Source of the DNA: Streptomyces ochraceiscleroticus
GTDB lineage: Bacteria; Actinomycetota; Actinomycetes; Streptomycetales; Streptomycetaceae
Direction: 5' to 3'
Length of the DNA: 64,000 nucleotides
NCBI RefSeq assembly: GCF_000720485.1
Contig: NZ_JOAX01000007.1
Location: 1-64,000, forward strand
A program made the position numbers and the translations under genes. The notes beneath the pieces were generated by a model. It saw only the letters and a list, made by a program, of their open reading frames with translations, was not told the origin of the DNA and searched no databases. Positions 8,106 to 17,372 of this stretch are shown here, one piece after another; position 1 is the first letter of the stretch, and each line of letters opens with the position of its first letter.

Positions 8106-10166
8106 GTGCGCGCACAGACCATGAACACGGATCCTCTGCTCCAGCCCTTCCCGCTGAAGCACCTCACCCTGCGCAACCGGGTGGTCAGCACCTCCCACGA
8201 GCCGGCGTTCGGGGAGGACGGCCTGCCCAAGGACCGGTACCGGGCCTACCACCTCGAAAAGGCACGCGGTGGCGTCGGCCTGACGATGATCGGCGGCTCC
8301 GCGGTCGTCTCCCCGGACAGCCCGCCCTCGTTCGGCAACCTGCTGCTGTACCGGGACGACATCGTGCCGTGGCTGCGCAGGCTCGCCGACGATGTCCACG
8401 GCGCGGGAGCGGCCGTCATGTGCCAGGTCACCCATCTCGGCCGCCGCACCAGCAATTACTCCGGTGACTGGCTACCAGTGGTGTCCGCATCGCCACTGCG
8501 CGAGCCCGCGCACCGGGCGTTCCCCAAGGCCGCTGAGCCATGGGACCTCGACCGCATCGTCGCCGACTACGCCGCCGCGGCGCAGCGCTGCCAGGCGGGC
8601 GGCCTGGACGGGATCGAGCTCCAGTCCTACGGCCACTTCCTCGACAGTTTCCTCTCCCCCGCGACGAATCACCGCGACGACGAACTCGGCGGCAGCCTGG
8701 AGAACCGGCTGGTCTTCCCCCGCCGGGTGATCCGCGCCGTACGCGAGGCCGTCGGCCCGGACTTCATCGTCGGTATCCGGATGGCGCTCGACGAGGCCCT
8801 CCCCGGCGGCCTGGGCTTCGACGAGGCGCTGGTCGCGGCGGAGCAATTCAGCGCCGACGGCATCGACTTCATCAGCGCCGTCCGCGGCACCATCGATAGC
8901 GACGCCTCCCTGGCGAAGACGATCCCGTCCATGGGTACGCCGTCCGCGCCCTATCTGGAGTTCACCGGCGAGGCCAAACGCCGCCTGGACATCCCGGTGA
9001 TGCACGCGGCCCGCATCGCGGATGTGGCCACCGCGCGGTATGCCATTCGTGAAGGACTGCTGGACCTCGTCGGCATGACCCGGGCCCAGATCGCCGATCC
9101 CCATCTGGTGGCCAAGATCGCGTCCGGTCAGGAGGACCGCATCCGGCCCTGCGTCGGGGCGAGTTACTGCCTGGACGCGATCTATGACTCCGGGGACACC
9201 AAGTGCATCCACAACCCGGCCACCGGACGCGAACTCCAGGTACCCCACACCATCACCCCGGCCCATGGCAGCCGCAGGAAGGCGGTGATCGTCGGGGCCG
9301 GGCCGGCCGGGCTCGAAGCCGCCCGTGTCCTGGGCGAACGCGGCCATGGCGTCGTGCTGTTCGAGGCGAGCGACGAGCCCGGCGGCCAGGTGCGGCTCGC
9401 CGCACAGAACCCCCGTCGCCGCGACCTGCTCGGCATCGTCGACTGGCGGGTCGACGAGTGCAAACACCTCGGCATCGACCTGCGCCTGGGGGCGTATGCC
9501 GAGGCCAGGGACGTGCTCGCGGAGAACCCCGACCTCGTCGTCATCGCCACCGGAGGCATGCCCAACCGCTCCTTCCTCACCGAGGGCGAGGACCTGGTCG
9601 CCGACACCTGGGACGTGATGTCCGGCTCCCTGCGGCCCCGGAATTCCGGCGATGTACTGGTCTACGACGACCACGGCGGCTATCCGGCGATGGATGCCGT
9701 GGAGCTGCTGGCCCCGGCCGGCGCCCGGCTGCACTACGTCACACCGGAACGCACGCTGGCGCCGGACGTCGGCAGCATGAACTCGCCGGCGTATCTCAAA
9801 GCCTTCACCCAGCACGGCGTCACCACCACCCTCGCCCAGCGGCTGCGCTCCGTGCGCCGCACCGGGGACGGACGCCTCACCGCGACCCTCTACAGCGAGT
9901 ACACCGAGGCCGAGACCCAACAGGTCGTCGACCACGTCGTGGTCGAGCACGGCACTCTTCCCAACGACGAGCTGTACACCGACCTGCTGCCCGGCTCCCG
10001 CAACCTCGGCGAGGTCGACCACCGCGCCCTGCTGGCGCACGAGGAACAGACGGTCGTACGCAACGAGGCGGGCCGGTACCAACTGTTCCGCATCGGTGAC
10101 GCGGTCACCAGTCGCAACATCCACGCCGCCGTCTACGACGCTCTGCGGCTGTGCCTGCCGGTCTGA
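8106..10166 (+). CDS. StcD/DgcA-type N-demethylase (NADH:flavin oxidoreductase family)
   Basis: A 686-residue multidomain flavoenzyme of the 2,4-dienoyl-CoA reductase family. An OYE-like TIM barrel (about 1-370) begins LKHLTLRNRVVSTSHEP; then come Fe-S cysteines (CVGASYC...C near 350-370), and FAD/NAD Rossmann domains starting at VIVGAGPAGLEAARVLG near 393. Length and local sequence match DgcA (dimethylglycine demethylase) and StcD (N-methylproline demethylase) as I remember them, including the reduced cysteine pattern CVGxxYC. It would remove the second methyl after the Rieske enzyme. GTG at 8106 is chosen because AGGAG ends 5 nt upstream; ATG at 8121 is too far. First gene of a three-gene operon. 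Confidence 0.85.
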   Translation: MRAQTMNTDPLLQPFPLKHLTLRNRVVSTSHEPAFGEDGLPKDRYRAYHLEKARGGVGLTMIGGSAVVSPDSPPSFGNLLLYRDDIVPWLRRLADDVHGAGAAVMCQVTHLGRRTSNYSGDWLPVVSASPLREPAHRAFPKAAEPWDLDRIVADYAAAAQRCQAGGLDGIELQSYGHFLDSFLSPATNHRDDELGGSLENRLVFPRRVIRAVREAVGPDFIVGIRMALDEALPGGLGFDEALVAAEQFSADGIDFISAVRGTIDSDASLAKTIPSMGTPSAPYLEFTGEAKRRLDIPVMHAARIADVATARYAIREGLLDLVGMTRAQIADPHLVAKIASGQEDRIRPCVGASYCLDAIYDSGDTKCIHNPATGRELQVPHTITPAHGSRRKAVIVGAGPAGLEAARVLGERGHGVVLFEASDEPGGQVRLAAQNPRRRDLLGIVDWRVDECKHLGIDLRLGAYAEARDVLAENPDLVVIATGGMPNRSFLTEGEDLVADTWDVMSGSLRPRNSGDVLVYDDHGGYPAMDAVELLAPAGARLHYVTPERTLAPDVGSMNSPAYLKAFTQHGVTTTLAQRLRSVRRTGDGRLTATLYSEYTEAETQQVVDHVVVEHGTLPNDELYTDLLPGSRNLGEVDHRALLAHEEQTVVRNEAGRYQLFRIGDAVTSRNIHAAVYDALRLCLPV

Positions 10167-10190
10167 CGAGCCACCGGAGAGATGACTGAC

Positions 10191-11444
10191 ATGAACGCAC
10201 CAGCCCCCGCCACAAGTGCCGCCGACCTCGTCGCCCGACGCCCCGTCGGCCACAGCCTCGAAGCGCCCTTCTACCTCAGCGACGACTTCTTCGGCCTCGA
10301 CATCGAGGCCGTCTTCGCCCGTAGCTGGATCTTCGCCGCCGCGGAGGCCGAACTCCCCGAGCCCGGCGACTACATCACCGTCACCGTCGGGCCGTACTCC
10401 GTCATCCTCGTCCGCGATGACGACGAGGAGGTGCGGGCCTTCCACAACGTCTGCCGGCACCGGGGTGCGCGCATCCTCAACCAAGAGCGCGGCTCCGTGG
10501 GCAACATCGTCTGCGGCTACCACCACTGGACGTACGGCGTGGACGGCACGCTGCTGCACGCCGAGTCGCAAGCGCCCGGCTTCGACCCCTCGTGCTTCGG
10601 CCTCAAATCCGTCCACGTACGCACCATCGCCGGTCTCGTCTTCCTCTGCCTCGCCGCGCAGCCGCCCAGCGACTTCGACGAGGTCGCCGACCGCGTCGAG
10701 CCCTACATCGCACCGCACAACCTGCGGCACGCGAAGGTCGCGAAGCAGATCGACCTCGTCGAGCACGCCAACTGGAAACTCACCATGGAGAACAACCGGG
10801 AGTGTTACCACTGCGCCGGCCACCCCGAGCTCCAGCGCTGCTACTTCCCCCTCTACAACTTCACGGAGAAGAACGTCCCGCCGGCCCTCCGCCCGACCTA
10901 CGAGCGCTTCGTGAAGGCCGAAGCGGAGGCACACGAGACCTACGAGTCGCTGGGTCTGCCCTATGCCACGATCGAGGAACTGGACAACCGGCCCACCGGC
11001 TTCCGCATCCAGCGCGAACCGCTCGACCTCGCCGGTGAGTCCTTCACGGCCGACGGCAAGGCCGCGGTCAAGCGGCTGCTGGCCGACTTCCCCACGGCGC
11101 GCCTCGGCCGCCTCGGTTTCCACCTGCAACCCAACGCCTGGTTCCACTTCGCGGCGGACCACGCTGTCACCTTCGCCGTCATCCCGCTCGCGCCGGACCG
11201 CACCCTCGTACGCACCACCTGGCTGGTGCACGCCGAAGCCGTGGAGGGCGTCGACTACGACCTCGACACCCTGACGCACATATGGGCCGCTACGAACGAA
11301 CAGGACGCGGCCTTCGTCGCCCGCGCCCACCAGGGCATCAGCAGCCCCGCCTACGTACCCGGCCCCTACAGCCCGACCGAATCCCAGGTCGAGGACTTCA
11401 TCAACTGGTACATCACCCGGCTGAAGGCATACCTGGAGCGATGA
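10191..11444 (+). CDS. Rieske oxygenase, GbcA/Stc2-type betaine demethylase subunit
   Basis: A 417-residue aromatic-ring-hydroxylase-type Rieske oxygenase. The [2Fe-2S] ligands are C88-x-H90 and C108-x2-H111 (CRHRG...CGYHHW); the mononuclear iron histidines lie in NNRECYHCAGHPEL (H207, H211). The ENNRECYHC block, HAEAVEGVDYD and QGISSPAYVPGPYS are hallmarks of glycine betaine (GbcA) and stachydrine (Stc2) monooxygenases, which remove one N-methyl as formaldehyde. The StcD-like partner suits either proline betaine or glycine betaine; I cannot choose between them. ATG at 10191 has GGAGAG about 9 nt upstream; the ATG at 10182 lies too close to it. Its stop overlaps the reductase start (ATGA). 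Confidence 0.9.
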   Translation: MNAPAPATSAADLVARRPVGHSLEAPFYLSDDFFGLDIEAVFARSWIFAAAEAELPEPGDYITVTVGPYSVILVRDDDEEVRAFHNVCRHRGARILNQERGSVGNIVCGYHHWTYGVDGTLLHAESQAPGFDPSCFGLKSVHVRTIAGLVFLCLAAQPPSDFDEVADRVEPYIAPHNLRHAKVAKQIDLVEHANWKLTMENNRECYHCAGHPELQRCYFPLYNFTEKNVPPALRPTYERFVKAEAEAHETYESLGLPYATIEELDNRPTGFRIQREPLDLAGESFTADGKAAVKRLLADFPTARLGRLGFHLQPNAWFHFAADHAVTFAVIPLAPDRTLVRTTWLVHAEAVEGVDYDLDTLTHIWAATNEQDAAFVARAHQGISSPAYVPGPYSPTESQVEDFINWYITRLKAYLER

Positions 11445-12484
11445 TGACGACAGCGGCGATGACGACCGGGAACCTTCCGCCCGCCTGGGGCGACGGGCTG
11501 CTGGTGTGCAAGCAGGTCCACGACGTCACCGCCGACGTCCGGACCTTCGTCCTCGAACCCACCGAGCCCCGGCTGTTCCGCCACGACCCCGGCCAGTTCC
11601 TCACCCTCCTCCTCGACATCGACGGCCACCCCGTCGAGCGCTGCTACACCATCTCCTCCCCGCCGACCCGCCCCGACCTCGTCGCCATCACGGTGAAACG
11701 AGTCCCGGACGGCCTGGTCTCCAACTGGCTCCACGACCATCTGACCCCGGGCACCGCCGTGCGGGCGCGGGGCCCACTCGGCCAGTTCTCCCTCGCCCGG
11801 CATCCGGCGCCGAAGTACCTCTTCCTCTCGGCGGGCAGCGGCGTGACGCCCGTGATGTCGATGGCCCGGACGCTGTACGACCTGGCGCACCCCGTTGACG
11901 TGGCGTTCGTCCACAGCGCTCGCACCTTCGACGACATCGTCTTCCGCCGCGAACTCGAATTCATCGCGGCCACCGCTCCGAATTTCCATGTGCGCCACGT
12001 CCTCGACGACCGCGGCGAGCAACTGAACACGGAGTTGCTCCGGGAGACCGCCCCTGACTTCCTCGAACGCGAGGTCTTCACGTGCGGGCCCGCCGGCTAC
12101 ATGGAAGCGGTGCGGCGCATGCTCTCCACGGCGGGCTTCGACATGGCCCGCTACCACGAGGAAAGCTTCACCTTCGAGGAGCCGGTCGACGAGCCGTTCG
12201 TTGTCGAACATGACACCAGTCAGGGCTTCAAGGTCGAGTTCACCCGCAGCGGGCGCACGATCGACTGCGACGCGGCCACCACCGTCCTCGCCGCCGCGTC
12301 CCGCGCGGGCATCACCCTGCCGGCCTCCTGCGCGCAAGGCATCTGCGGCACATGCAAGACCACACTGCTCGCGGGCTCGGTCGACATGCAGCACAACGGC
12401 GGCATCCGCCCCCGCGAGATCGCCCACAACAAGATTCTGCTCTGCTGCTCGACACCACTGGACCATCTGGTGATCGACGCATGA
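11441..12484 (+). CDS. GbcB-like oxygenase reductase (FAD/NAD plus plant-type ferredoxin)
   Basis: A 347-residue electron-transfer partner of the Rieske oxygenase. Residues about 15-110 bind FAD (RCYTISSPP), 115-225 bind NAD(P)H (YLFLSAGSGVTPVMSMA; FTCGPAGYMEAVRRML), and 265-347 are a [2Fe-2S] ferredoxin with CAQGICGTC and a distal CC. The order FNR then ferredoxin is that of GbcB and of the HCP reductase group. The start overlaps the oxygenase stop as ATGA, so the two subunits should be made in step; a second ATG follows immediately at 11444. The stop is 11 nt from the convergent rutA stop, with no obvious terminator. Confidence 0.92.
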   Translation: MMTTAAMTTGNLPPAWGDGLLVCKQVHDVTADVRTFVLEPTEPRLFRHDPGQFLTLLLDIDGHPVERCYTISSPPTRPDLVAITVKRVPDGLVSNWLHDHLTPGTAVRARGPLGQFSLARHPAPKYLFLSAGSGVTPVMSMARTLYDLAHPVDVAFVHSARTFDDIVFRRELEFIAATAPNFHVRHVLDDRGEQLNTELLRETAPDFLEREVFTCGPAGYMEAVRRMLSTAGFDMARYHEESFTFEEPVDEPFVVEHDTSQGFKVEFTRSGRTIDCDAATTVLAAASRAGITLPASCAQGICGTCKTTLLAGSVDMQHNGGIRPREIAHNKILLCCSTPLDHLVIDA

Positions 12485-12495
12485 CGTGCTCGACC

Positions 12496-13593
12496 TTACG
12501 AACCGTGGCTGCGCGTCTCCACCGACCGCCCCGACCGCGACTTCATCAGCGGCTGGATGCGCGTGCCGAAGTTCTCCATTCCTTCGAGGAAGTCGTCGAA
12601 GACCAGCATGATCCCCTTCGTCCCCGGCACCTCGGCGATCTCGTCCAGCATCTTCGCAACGGTCTCGTACGAGCCGACGAGCGTGCCCATGTTGAAGTTC
12701 ACGGCGCCTTCGGGCAACGAGATGGTCCGGGCGGTGGCCGAGTCGTCGTCCGTCGCGTCTGCGGCCGTCTCCCCCGCCATGTACGCCAGCGCGGCGAGGT
12801 CGGCGTTGTCGTGATAGTCCTGCCACTTCGCGCGGGCGGCCTCATCGGTCTCGTCGGCGATGATCATGAAGAGCGGCAGTGCCCCGACGTCGCGCCCCGT
12901 CGTCCGCGCCGCGTCCACGAGCGCGGCAGTGGTGTCCGAGAGTGCAAGCGGAGTGTTGACACCGCTGCCCAGAATGAAGTTGTAGTCGGCGTGCTCGGCG
13001 GCGAACCGCATTCCGCTGCTGCTCTGCCCCGCGGCGACGATGTCGATGTGGCCGTTCGCCGGCCGCGGGGACAGCACGCAGCCATCCATCTCGTAGAACT
13101 CGCCCTTGAAGTCGCTGACGCCCTCGCCCCACAGCTCCTTCATCACACTGACGTACTCGGCGGCCCGTGCGTAACGGTTGCCGAAGTGCTCGTCCCCGGG
13201 CCACATGCCCATCTGCGTGTACTCACCCGGCGCCCAGCCGGTGACGATGTTGACCCCGAACCGCCCGGGAGCGATGGAGTCGACCGTGACCGCCATGCGC
13301 GCGACCATCGCCGGAGGCAGGGCGAGGATCGGCGTCGAGGCGTACAGCTTGATCTGCTCGGTCACGGCGGCCAGGCCGGCCATCAGCGTGAACGACTCAA
13401 GACAGTGGTCCCAGAACTCCGTATCACCGCCGAAGCCCTTGAGCTTGATCATCGACAGGGCGAAGTCGAGTCCGTGCTCCTCCGCCTTCTGCACCACCGC
13501 CTTGTTGAGCTCAAAGGTCGGCATGTATTGGGGAGAGCTCTTCGATATGAGCCAGCCGTTGTTGCCGATGGGGATGAAGACGCCGATGTCCAT
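12496..13593 (-). CDS. rutA: pyrimidine monooxygenase RutA
   Basis: A 365-residue flavin-dependent luciferase-like monooxygenase. It matches RutA through nearly its whole length ([83 protein letters not shown]). RutA opens the uracil ring between N3 and C4 using FMN and O2. A GGAG site precedes the ATG at 13593. The other rut genes are not next to it, so it stands alone; FMNH2 would have to come from another reductase. It is convergent with the betaine demethylase operon. The C-terminal tail is Arg/Ser-rich and a little longer than in E. coli. Confidence 0.93.
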   Translation of the reverse strand: MDIGVFIPIGNNGWLISKSSPQYMPTFELNKAVVQKAEEHGLDFALSMIKLKGFGGDTEFWDHCLESFTLMAGLAAVTEQIKLYASTPILALPPAMVARMAVTVDSIAPGRFGVNIVTGWAPGEYTQMGMWPGDEHFGNRYARAAEYVSVMKELWGEGVSDFKGEFYEMDGCVLSPRPANGHIDIVAAGQSSSGMRFAAEHADYNFILGSGVNTPLALSDTTAALVDAARTTGRDVGALPLFMIIADETDEAARAKWQDYHDNADLAALAYMAGETAADATDDDSATARTISLPEGAVNFNMGTLVGSYETVAKMLDEIAEVPGTKGIMLVFDDFLEGMENFGTRIQPLMKSRSGRSVETRSHGS

Positions 13594-13833
13594 GCCGCTC
13601 CTTCACGGGTTGGGGAAGTCCAGCAGGGGCTTCCCTTCCATGATCGCAGAGGTGTCCGCACGGAAGGCTCTGCACACGCAGACGCATCAACGCGCGTCTG
13701 CTTGGCGGGGGTTGACGCCACGTGCACCCGGTCACCCGCTTCGGGCGATGCGGCTCGGCGGGACCGGGTCCGGAAGGGGGACAGCCCTGCGAAGAGCACC
13801 CCGAATCACGCCGCACTCATGGTTGCGGCGCGC

Positions 13834-15525
13834 TCATTGTCGCGCCTTCGGCCGCCGTGCCGGCCGCGTGCTCCCCGGGAGTCGCACCGTGAGTGCGGCG
13901 CCGGCGAGTGCCAGGACGCCCATCCCCACCGTGGCGGCGGTCAGGCCGTCCCCGCGGGCCAGTGTGTTGATCCGTACCAGTTCGTCGGCGGGGGCGCCGG
14001 TCACGCCCTTCTTCTCCAGCGCCGCACGGACCTGGTCGTCGCTCACCGCGGTCACCTGTACGCCGTGCCTCAACGTCGCCTCTGCCTGAGCCTTCTGACT
14101 GTTGGTCAGTAAGTGACTGGTGTGGACGGAGTCCAGGGCGGTGTTCAGCAGGACGCCGATCATCAGTGCGCCGGCGAGGGCGACGCCCAGGGACTGGCCC
14201 AGATACGAGGTACTGCGCGAAAGGCCCGCGACATCGCTCACCGTGTCCTCGTCGGCCGAGGACTGGACCAGGTCGGGCAACAGGGTGCACAGGCCGAGTC
14301 CGAGGCCGGCCACGGCGAGGCCCGGAGCGATGCGCAGACCGGAGCTGTCCGGGTCGAAGGCGGCCGCGACCAGCGCCGTACCGGCCGCGATCAGCAGAAA
14401 GCCGAGAATGATGAGCGGCTTGCGGGTGGTGCGTCCCTCACCGACGGCGCGGGCACCGGCCATCGAGCCCAGTACCAGCATGACCGTGGCCGGGAGCAGG
14501 GTGAGCCCGCTTTCCAGGGCGTCGTAGTTGAATGTGGTCTGTACGAAGACCGGCACGAGGAAGAACAGACCGGCCAGCACGAGGAATTGGACGGCGAGGG
14601 CGAGCGAGCCCACCCGTATGCCGCGGTCGCGCAGGACTGCGATCCGGACCAGCGGGTCGCGCCCGGCCCGTACTAGGCGGTGTTCCCACCACCCGAATGC
14701 GGCGAGGACCAGAAGACCGGCCACTCCCAGCACCACCGTGGGTGCGGGGCCGCCCGCATCAAGCACTGTCCGGCCGAGGACGGTCACCTCCTCGCGGGCG
14801 ATGAGCAGTCCGTAACGGCTGGCCAGCAGGGTGCCCAGGACGATCAGGCCGAAGCCCGCCGCGGAGAGGACGACACCCACGCCGTCGAAGGGCTGCCGAC
14901 GAGGCCGGTCGGGCAGCCGCCGGAGGCTCCGATTGCGGACGACGAGGGCCACGGCCACCGCGGTGATCAGAGTCTCCATCAGGAAGGAGACCCGCCAGGT
15001 GAGGTATTTCGTGATCAGGCCGCCGACAACAGGGCCCAGCGCCGCTCCCGCGCCGGCCGCAGCGCCGATGAGAGTGAGGGCGCGGGTGCGTTGGGCGCCG
15101 GTGAAGGCCAGGGTGGCGATCGACAGGATCGCCGGGAAGACCAGGGCGGCGCCGATGCCCTCCAGCAACGACCAGCCCACCAGCATCACCGGCAGGTTGG
15201 GGCTCAGCGCCGTGACCAGGGCGCCGATTCCGTACACCGTGGCGCCCAGCGTGAACATGCGGAGGTGGCCGACCCGGCTGCCGAGCTTGCTACCGGTGAT
15301 CATCAGGGCGGCCATCACCAGGGCGTAGAGCGAGATGGCGGACTGCACTCCGGTCAGGGTGGTGTCGAGGTCGGTGACGATGTCGGAGACGGCGACGTTC
15401 ATGGCGGTCGAGTCGTACGCCATGAGCAACTGCTGCGTCGCGAGGACACCGAGCACGGTGCGGGCGGCGGGCGTGCCTGCCGCACCCCGCTGTACGGCGG
15501 CCTTACCGGCCTCCGGGTCAGTCAT
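13834..15525 (-). CDS. DHA2-family MFS drug exporter, with a TTA codon
   Basis: A 563-residue, about 14-helix major facilitator protein of the EmrB/QacA type. The first helices read VLGVLATQQLLMAYDSTAMNVAV, motif A is SKLGSRVGHLRMFTLG and the motif C region GAAAGAGAALGPVVGG. A large extracytoplasmic loop lies near 465-520. Codon 472 is TTA (plus-strand 14110-14112), one of only two in-frame TTA codons I find in the window, so translation should need the bldA tRNA. The ATG overlaps the stop of the upstream His-rich micro-ORF by 4 nt and has no good ribosome site of its own, implying translational coupling. Confidence 0.9.
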   Translation of the reverse strand: MTDPEAGKAAVQRGAAGTPAARTVLGVLATQQLLMAYDSTAMNVAVSDIVTDLDTTLTGVQSAISLYALVMAALMITGSKLGSRVGHLRMFTLGATVYGIGALVTALSPNLPVMLVGWSLLEGIGAALVFPAILSIATLAFTGAQRTRALTLIGAAAGAGAALGPVVGGLITKYLTWRVSFLMETLITAVAVALVVRNRSLRRLPDRPRRQPFDGVGVVLSAAGFGLIVLGTLLASRYGLLIAREEVTVLGRTVLDAGGPAPTVVLGVAGLLVLAAFGWWEHRLVRAGRDPLVRIAVLRDRGIRVGSLALAVQFLVLAGLFFLVPVFVQTTFNYDALESGLTLLPATVMLVLGSMAGARAVGEGRTTRKPLIILGFLLIAAGTALVAAAFDPDSSGLRIAPGLAVAGLGLGLCTLLPDLVQSSADEDTVSDVAGLSRSTSYLGQSLGVALAGALMIGVLLNTALDSVHTSHLLTNSQKAQAEATLRHGVQVTAVSDDQVRAALEKKGVTGAPADELVRINTLARGDGLTAATVGMGVLALAGAALTVRLPGSTRPARRPKARQ

Positions 15526-15734
15526 GGTCCGGCCCTACGGGTAAGGGGCCCGCGCCTCGGCAGGCGGTCGTACCGTGCTGCCGGATGTGCGTGTTCGCGG
15601 TCATGTTCGTCGACATGTTCGCGGTCATGCTCGCGTTCCTGTTCGTGGTCATGTTCGTGGTCATCCGGACGCTCCCTTCCGCATGCCTCCGGGGAATGCC
15701 TCAGTGTCGCCACCCTCATCAGCCTGCGCCTCAC
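15522..15734 (-). CDS. His/Asp/Glu-rich micro-protein coupled between YihY and MFS genes
   Basis: A possible 70-residue protein. Residues about 24-50 are almost only His, Asp, Glu and Arg (for example DDHEHDHEQEREHDREH), a metal-binding-like composition. Support for it being real: its GTG overlaps the upstream YihY stop as GTGA, with GGAGAAG just before it, and its TGA overlaps the MFS ATG as ATGA. Without it, the MFS gene would lie 205 nt from YihY without a clear ribosome site. Against it: third codon positions in the His-rich part are less GC-rich than its neighbours, and the coding repeat could be incidental. I recognise no family. It may be a metal chaperone or only a leader for coupling. 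Confidence 0.5.
   Translation of the reverse strand: MRRRLMRVATLRHSPEACGRERPDDHEHDHEQEREHDREHVDEHDREHAHPAARYDRLPRRGPLTRRAGP
15590..15665. repeat. imperfect 12-15 bp tandem repeat
   Basis: Repeats of the type ATGTTCG(C/T)GGTC lie head to tail. Read on the minus strand they write the HD/HE-rich stretch of the micro-ORF; on the plus strand they write a run of Phe, Val and Met, which looks membrane-like but is only a by-product. Confidence 0.7.
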
Positions 15735-16633
15735 CTTCTCCGGGTGTGGCCGCCGCCGTCACGGCGGAAGGGCCGCTCCTGAGCGAGCACGTACCCCACG
15801 GCAATGCCCAGAACGACGGTGGCGAAGAAGAGGATGAGCCAGGACAGCAGCGTGAAGACGGAGCCGAGCGACCCGTAGCGCTGCACACTCTTTTCGAGCG
15901 AGTGCGGCAGCCAGAGCCCGGACGCGCCGGTGAATGCCACCACCGCGCCGCCGGTCACCAGGGCTCCGGGGAAAAGGGGACGCCAGCCGATCCGGCCGGC
16001 CAGCAGCAGGTGCTGAGTCCACCACCACACCAGGACCGCCACCAGTATCTGGAGCGGTACGGCCAGCACCAGGCCCACGCCGAAGCCCGTGCGCACCATT
16101 CCCTGGCACACCAACGCTGTCGTCCACACGATGAGCCAGGCGAACCAACGCCAGACCGCGATGCGGACCCCCGAATGCGGCAGATGCCAGGCCCGCTCGC
16201 ACAGCCGTTGCAAGGCCCGGACGAAGGCGGTGGCGGAGACGAGTGTGACCAGTACGCCGACGGCTCCCCAGGTTTCCCGCGCCCCGGGGCCGCCCTTGTA
16301 CACCCCTTCCACCTGATGCATGACGGGGTTCGGCGTACCGAATATGGAGCGCAGCGACACGAGCAGTTCCGCGCGTATGACCTCGGGTGAGTACGTGGCG
16401 ATCGCGATCAGCATGGGCAGTGCGGTCAGGAACGCCTGCGCGGCCAGGCGGGTCGCGTTGTCCAGGACGCCGACGCGCGCGAGTTGCCGCGCGACACTGC
16501 GGGCGAAGGGCCGGACACGCGAGAGCCTTCCGGCCCGGTACGCAGCAGGTCTCGGGCCTCTCGGATCCTCGGGAACACGGGATGCCTGGTGCACGGACCG
16601 AAGCATCGCACCGACGTGAGCGCGGTACCTCAC
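15731..16633 (-). CDS. YihY/BrkB-family inner-membrane protein
   Basis: About 300 residues with five or six hydrophobic helices and the YihY/BrkB signatures: a first helix region AQAFLTALPMLIAIATY, the block GAVGVLVTLVSATAFVRALQRLCERAW, and a last pair ending SLGSVFTLLSWLILFFATVVLGIAVGYV. Members are envelope membrane proteins, once misnamed ribonuclease BN; some are implicated in lipid transport. Start uncertain: GTG at 16633 lacks a ribosome site, and ATG at 16606 is equally possible. It is the first gene of an apparent three-gene operon with the micro-ORF and the MFS exporter. Confidence 0.85.
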   Translation of the reverse strand: MRYRAHVGAMLRSVHQASRVPEDPRGPRPAAYRAGRLSRVRPFARSVARQLARVGVLDNATRLAAQAFLTALPMLIAIATYSPEVIRAELLVSLRSIFGTPNPVMHQVEGVYKGGPGARETWGAVGVLVTLVSATAFVRALQRLCERAWHLPHSGVRIAVWRWFAWLIVWTTALVCQGMVRTGFGVGLVLAVPLQILVAVLVWWWTQHLLLAGRIGWRPLFPGALVTGGAVVAFTGASGLWLPHSLEKSVQRYGSLGSVFTLLSWLILFFATVVLGIAVGYVLAQERPFRRDGGGHTRRR

Positions 16634-16909
16634 CCACTGCGGGGGAGGCGGCCCGGCAGCTCCGACTGCTGACCACGCGCAGGCAGCCGTGAGGTCCGCG
16701 AAGCAGAGCCCATCGGGCTATGGCTCCCGCCGGGCAGGCGTCCTACTGTCAAAGGCGGAAGGGCCCCGGACCCCGGCTGAAGACGCGTACGCCGGCTGCT
16801 TGCCGGCAACAGGCCCGCGCACACCCCGCACCGCACAGCGTGACCGGGGCACCGCCACCGGCCCCTGGCCACGAGGTGAGGGCGGGGCGGCGATCGGAGG
16901 AAGAGAATC

Positions 16910-17248
16910 ATGAGTGATTCCGTGTCCCTCGCCTACGACTATCCGATCCTGGGAGTTTTCTGGACCACGTTCCTGCTCTTTCTGTGGGTGATGTGGTTCA
17001 TGCTGCTGTTCCACGTCATCGCGGACATCTTCCGGGACGACGGGCTGAGCGGATGGGCGAAGGCGGGCTGGATCGTCTTCGTACTCGTGCTGCCCTTCCT
17101 CGGCGTTCTGATCTACGTCGCCGCCCGGGGCCGCGGCATGGGCCGCCGCAAAGTGGCCCAGGCAGAGGCCCAGCGGGACGCCTTCGACGCCTACATCCGC
17201 AAAACCGCGGCAAGCGACCCGACCCACACCACCAGGCCGACGAGGTAG
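16910..17248 (+). CDS. PLDc_N-domain small membrane protein
   Basis: A 112-residue protein with two hydrophobic helices (about 13-40 and 55-72) separated by IADIFRDDGLSGWAKAGWI, the pattern of the cardiolipin-synthase N-terminal domain found alone in many actinobacterial proteins. The C-terminal part is a charged helix (AQAEAQRDAFDAYIRK) resembling the SHOCT segment. The ATG follows a GGAAGAGAA ribosome site. It stands alone, divergent from YihY. Function unknown; such proteins are thought to sit in the membrane as small scaffolds or stress proteins. Confidence 0.82.
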   Translation: MSDSVSLAYDYPILGVFWTTFLLFLWVMWFMLLFHVIADIFRDDGLSGWAKAGWIVFVLVLPFLGVLIYVAARGRGMGRRKVAQAEAQRDAFDAYIRKTAASDPTHTTRPTR

Positions 17249-17372
17249 CGCGGCTGCTCCCGGAAGCCGCGACGACGGCAGCGTCCACGTCCTGCTCGAC
17301 GAGGAGGAGGGAGAGCACGGGGCGCTCTACGTGGCCCACGGGGACCCACGTTGTCGTCAACCCGGTCCGCCG

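Noticed and set aside
8472..11330. A minus-strand frame of 952 codons over the demethylase operon
   Set aside because: Shadow of StcD-like and Rieske genes, both with intact cofactor motifs on the plus strand.
15585..15782. A plus-strand 65-codon frame with a Phe/Val/Met-rich, membrane-like start
   Set aside because: It arises from the reverse reading of the His-rich repeat, has no ribosome site and runs against the operon.
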